Shown: one piece after another, positions 5,333 through 5,373 of the stretch
Position numbering within the stretch: the first letter of the stretch is position 1
Layout: every line of letters starts with the position of its first letter
NCBI GenBank assembly: GCA_024277835.1
Contig: JAJRUK010000187.1
Coordinates: forward strand, 1 to 5,373
Source: Planctomycetota bacterium
Lineage (GTDB): Bacteria > Planctomycetota > Phycisphaerae > UBA1845
Direction of reading: 5' to 3'
DNA length: 5,373 nt
Made by a program: the position numbers and the translations under genes
The notes under the pieces: model-generated
Told to the model about the DNA's origin: nothing
Seen by the model: the letters and a program-made list of their open reading frames with translations, nothing else
The model's database searches: none

Positions 5333-5373
5333 TCCGGACACCTCCCTGATTCGTTTCCCGTTAGATCATACCC
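5311..5373 (-). CDS. C-terminal end of a further ribbon-protein paralog, cut by the window edge
   Basis: The last 20 codons read GYDLTGNESGRCPECGTELH and then TGA at 5311-5313. This is the second half of the same ribbon, with Cys-Pro-Glu-Cys at residues 12-15 of the visible part. The first cysteine pair and the rest of the gene lie to the right of the window. It shows that the array has at least six members and that its promoter lies outside the window. Glu replaces the Val seen at this position (GNVSG) in the others. Confidence 0.8.
   Translation of the reverse strand, partial: GYDLTGNESGRCPECGTELH
5341..5345 (-). promoter_or_regulatory. Shine-Dalgarno GGAGG for the gene starting at 5332, inside the preceding ribbon
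   Basis: GGAGG on the minus strand lies 8 nt before the ATG at 5332 and is formed by the Gly-Arg codons of the upstream ribbon. The same GGGAGG plus 8 nt plus ATG layout recurs in the next ribbon, ahead of the ATG at 5069. The ribbon code therefore appears to serve as a start region. Confidence 0.6.

Larger units (their letters stand above)
3331..5373 (-). repeat. Six-copy dispersed 60-nt repeat encoding the zinc-ribbon-like block
   Basis: The copies lie at 3331-3390, 3825-3884, 4180-4239, 4599-4658, 5063-5122 and from 5326 to the right edge. All five complete copies keep the CxxC...CxxC spacing (11 residues between the two pairs) and most of GYxLxGNVSG between them; the partial copy keeps the second CxxC. 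The copies at 4599 and 5063 agree at 54 of 60 bases. The copy at 3825 shares a 29-nt identical run with the one at 4599. The DNA between copies varies in length (copy starts 263 to 494 nt apart) and is not visibly similar, apart from the related starts of the genes at 3810 and 4590 and the PxWIP segment. Confidence 0.85.

Noticed and set aside
3274..5373. Array as a CRISPR or toxin-immunity cassette
   Set aside because: The repeats are coding, irregularly spaced ribbon segments, and no toxin, nuclease or spacer structure is visible.

Overview
The window reads as a bacterial chromosome segment, most likely from a planctomycete. The main reason is a run of short membrane proteins ending in a four-cysteine ribbon of the form CxxCGYDLTGNVSGxCPECG, a C-terminal tag I associate with Planctomycetota (Phycisphaerae-like lineages especially). 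The YkgJ-type protein, with its KWYKDGLKF start, fits the same group. This assignment is inferred from protein style; no rRNA or tRNA is present.

Left part (1-2589, minus strand): a MBOAT membrane O-acyltransferase, cut off at its C-terminal side by the window edge, lies 95 nt downstream of a complete S41 carboxy-terminal processing protease with an N-terminal membrane anchor, a PDZ domain and an intact Ser/Lys/Gln catalytic set. Both are read leftward and could share a transcript. They suggest cell-envelope work: acyl transfer to an exported glycan, and proteolysis outside the membrane.

Middle (2590-3273): a 181-nt divergent spacer carries a nested two-stem inverted repeat (2614-2659). It is followed by a plus-strand gene for a small YkgJ-family eight-cysteine metal-cluster protein (2771-3196). 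That gene converges on the array to its right. The short gap between them holds a perfect 9-bp hairpin (3251-3271) directly after the last array gene.

Right part (3274-5373, minus strand): a tightly packed array of at least six genes, the first cut by the window edge. Each product for which the N-terminal part is visible has an N-terminal membrane segment, a variable middle, a second membrane segment, usually a basic stretch, and the same C-terminal zinc-ribbon-like block. Neighbours overlap by 4 nt (GTGA or ATGA) at three junctions and by about 14 and 22 nt at two others, so translation is probably coupled. The ribbon-coding DNA is far better conserved than the gene bodies and doubles as the start region of the next gene. 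This array is the most unusual part of the window. No function can be assigned to it from sequence alone.
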